Assembly: GCA_034008185.1 (NCBI GenBank)
Contig: CM067081.1
Location: 104,789,265-104,853,264, forward strand
From: Gorsachius magnificus
Taxonomy: Eukaryota; Chordata; Aves; Pelecaniformes; Ardeidae
DNA: 64,000 nt
Reading direction: 5' to 3'
Under the pieces are notes generated by a model. That model was not told the DNA's origin and made no database searches. It saw only the letters and a list, made by a program, of their open reading frames with translations. Positions 61,527 through 64,000 of the stretch are shown here, piece after piece; within the stretch, counting starts at the first letter, position 1, and the number at the start of each line of letters is the position of its first letter. A program made the translations under genes and the position numbers.

Positions 61527-64000
61527 CAAAATTATGCAAGAAGTAGGCTTCTTGGGGAAAGCAGAAAGCACTTCTGTGCCTAAGTAAGACCTCCTCAGAT
61601 GGGCTCACTAGAGTATGAAGACAAACTTTGGCCTATATTCAGGGAACAAGTCAAACGGTCTCTAGCTGGGAAATGGCCAGAGCAAGTCCAACAGGTCATC
61701 ATCTGCCTGTCCATACTAGGTTAAGATTGGCCAGTGTAGATAAGACCAAGGATAGAAAGCATTGTGAGGAACTGAAAGATAGAGGAGCAGCTCAGGAAGA
61801 GTCAAAAATGCTGGAAGTCCATAGTTAGATGAAACGGTAAAAGCCGTAAGTCCATTATTCAAAGATCTTTCTAGGGTGGGCTTAGAAATTTGTCCAAAGA
61901 GGGAGAAATGCAGCAGCAGAGATCAAAAGAGTAGCTGAATAATTGAAAACTGCAACATTTAACCCAATCTTGTGGGAAACAGAAGAGTAATGGGAGTATG
62001 GATTTTTAAGTCATGGTTAATATAATGTTACATATAAATATAATGTGGAGCTTGATTTTACATGAGAGGAGTAGATTTCTTCTCAGTTGGGAGCCAGGTC
62101 ATAGTTGCTGCCTTTGCCACAGTGTTCTGAAAAATTATCTCAGACAGTTTCTATTAAATGCTGCTGTCTGGTTTATAGGGACAAATCTGTGGTATATTGC
62201 AGAGACTGGCCTCTTAGCTTTACCCATCTATAGCACTCTGCCATGCCCAGACAGGAAAAGGAGTATTGTGTGTTACTAACAACTCCTTTTTTCCAGATAA
62301 GGAAAAGTGACCCAACTTTTCCCTTCATTCCTGGCAGCTGGTAGTTGAGAATTTTTCATAAAAAGAAACTGAAAATGGTCCCGGGGATTACTGGGTGGAG
62401 AAATTTCTGATGTGTGCCTTAGCAACTCAATGGCTCCCTCCTTTTATCGATAAGCCTCTCAACTGTAAACAATATAAATAGATCCTTTGTCTCGTAGCAC
62501 CCACAGTTGCAAGGTAAACACAGAGGAGTGCAAAAGTGAGGTGAAGTCAGTGAGATTCTTCATGGCATGAATCATGTTGAATTTGGCTTGCTCCCAAAAG
62601 TACATATTAGCAGAGAAGACTGCCACCTGAATGAGGTTAAATGATACTGGAATAGGCGGTAGCAAGAGAAGCAGTCCAGAAGCAGTACGTTGTACATAAA
62701 GTGAATTTTCACGTGGTTATGGTTTGTTTTGGTGTGAGTCAAATTGTCAGTGATCTTGTTAGGTAATCTGCCGGGGAACAGTGCGATGTGGAGCTGCTCT
62801 CTCCTGCCATTCTCCCACTTGAGCAATCGCTGAGTGAAAGAAGGGCATGGTGCAAACTGATGGGGCTGCTTACAGAGTTATGTTCCTAGAAAGGAACAGT
62901 GTGGGCACCAGCAGGCAGGATGAGTACAGAGCCAGTTTAAGTGTGCATCAGTTGCCCAAAAGCAACATTAGATACAGACACTGATAACATCTATATTTAG
63001 GAAAATGAGGACAATTCCACTAATCCAGGAGTACTGGTGCTCACCAAGCTCTTACTCCTGTGGTCTGCATGTGCCTGTGCATCTACCTCTCTCATTGCTC
63101 CACTATCAGAGTGTGTGGATAGGTAACAGCTTTCACATGACTGGGGGATCAAGACACTGGAGAAGGCCACAGTACATCCCAGAACAAAAATAGTCTCTGT
63201 CACATGCTCCCTAAATTCACTGGATTGCCTCTTATAATTCAGATTTGGTTCCCCCTGAAAAATGCAGGTTGACAGAACAGCTCTGCTTCAGAGGGTTACA
63301 TGAGGATAAATGCATTCAAAGTTTATGAGCCACACAGATGACATGGTACGGCAAATCATGCAGTTGACATTGCTAAACTCAAAGCAAAATTTTTGAAGAA
63401 AATGGCCTTTTATACACACTCAAACATGCACACACATATACATTTACATACAGAAACATAATTTTAATATAAGGAGGACCAAAAAGAAGAAAGGTAGTAA
63501 TTTACTAGTAGCAGGTGTGATACTAAATGGACATTCAAAGCCCGTAGATTCTGTTGGCTTTATACACTGAAAGATTTCAGAATATGTTTCTGACATAATA
63601 AAATCAATTTTATTATTTAATCTATTATATATATTATGTATTACATATTATTTAGTCTACTTGAATTTAATTTCTAAACAAAATTGCATTAGTTTTGCCC
63701 TTGGATCCTAAATGTATCAGGAAACTTATCTTGCAGGGTTATACATTCTATTACAGTTTTATGGTAAGTCATAATACTTAAGTAGAAAGATAGTATCCAC
63801 AGAAACATCTATAGTTACTGCCTCTTCTGTCATGTTTTGGGCCCATGCTTCAATTATATACAGTATGCTCCTCTAGCTGGTACAAGAAAAAATTTAGGAA
63901 ATAGAAAAAATACCCATTGTAGGTCTTCTGTTTTGTTTCCACATCTTAAATGCTATTCTTAAAGGGAAGAAAATGGAAATTCTACTACATTCCCAGGATT
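61527..64000. other. AT-rich non-coding DNA
   Basis: No gene or repeat family is recognised. An AT-rich TATATA/TATTA stretch lies near 63610-63660 and a CA/TA-rich stretch near 63415-63460. Confidence 0.5.

Noticed and set aside
1..64000. CRISPR arrays, tRNA or rRNA genes, bacterial operons
   Set aside because: No regularly spaced repeats, cloverleaf sequence or rRNA core was recognised, and the sequence is plainly vertebrate.

Overview
The window reads as bird genomic DNA with no recognisable host gene. The organism is inferred from its repeats: several CR1-family LINE copies that end in the ATTCTATG-type 3' tail of bird CR1, and two long terminal repeats (LTRs) plus a decayed pol fragment of an ERV-L-like retrovirus family common in birds. 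The species cannot be fixed from the sequence. One long CR1 with a mostly open frame suggests a lineage in which CR1 moved fairly recently. I found no rRNA, tRNA, CRISPR array, operon or bacterial signal. Most open frames are short, start at non-ATG codons or overlap on both strands, as expected of non-coding vertebrate DNA.

Layout. 1-2550: AT-rich, nothing recognised. 2577-3850: decayed ERV-L-like pol (reverse transcriptase to RNase H), with a perfect hairpin directly before it and an unidentified open frame after it. 5835-6275 and about 8100-9664: GC-rich blocks; the second holds the longest non-CR1 open frame and possibly the end of another LTR. 9665-10219: minus-strand solo LTR, abutting a 5'-truncated CR1 at 10221-12896. 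12897-27363: mostly unique-looking DNA with a possible hAT-type end, a C-rich quadruplex-type tract and a possible enhancer-like motif cluster. 27364-29039: a second CR1 of the same subfamily. 29040-45109: AT-rich DNA with small CR1 relics and a pair of adjacent perfect dyads near 33.03 kb. 45110-46274: an older CR1. 46275-60984: mostly AT-rich DNA with a CTCF-like site, a possible claudin-like pseudogene, a CR1 relic and a perfect 42-bp tandem duplication. 60985-61526: plus-strand solo LTR of the same family as the one at 9.7 kb. 61527-64000: nothing recognised.

Nothing here acts as a gene system. The strata are a mobile-element history: an old ERV-L-like pol relic and an old CR1, then two solo LTRs, then two similar CR1 copies 16 kb apart. 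Those two copies share the same frameshift and the same early stop at the C-terminal end of ORF2, so both probably descend from an already altered source. No clearly novel biological system is visible. The best leads are the shared CR1 lesions, the LTR/CR1 junction, the paired dyads, the CTCF-like site and the claudin-like relic.
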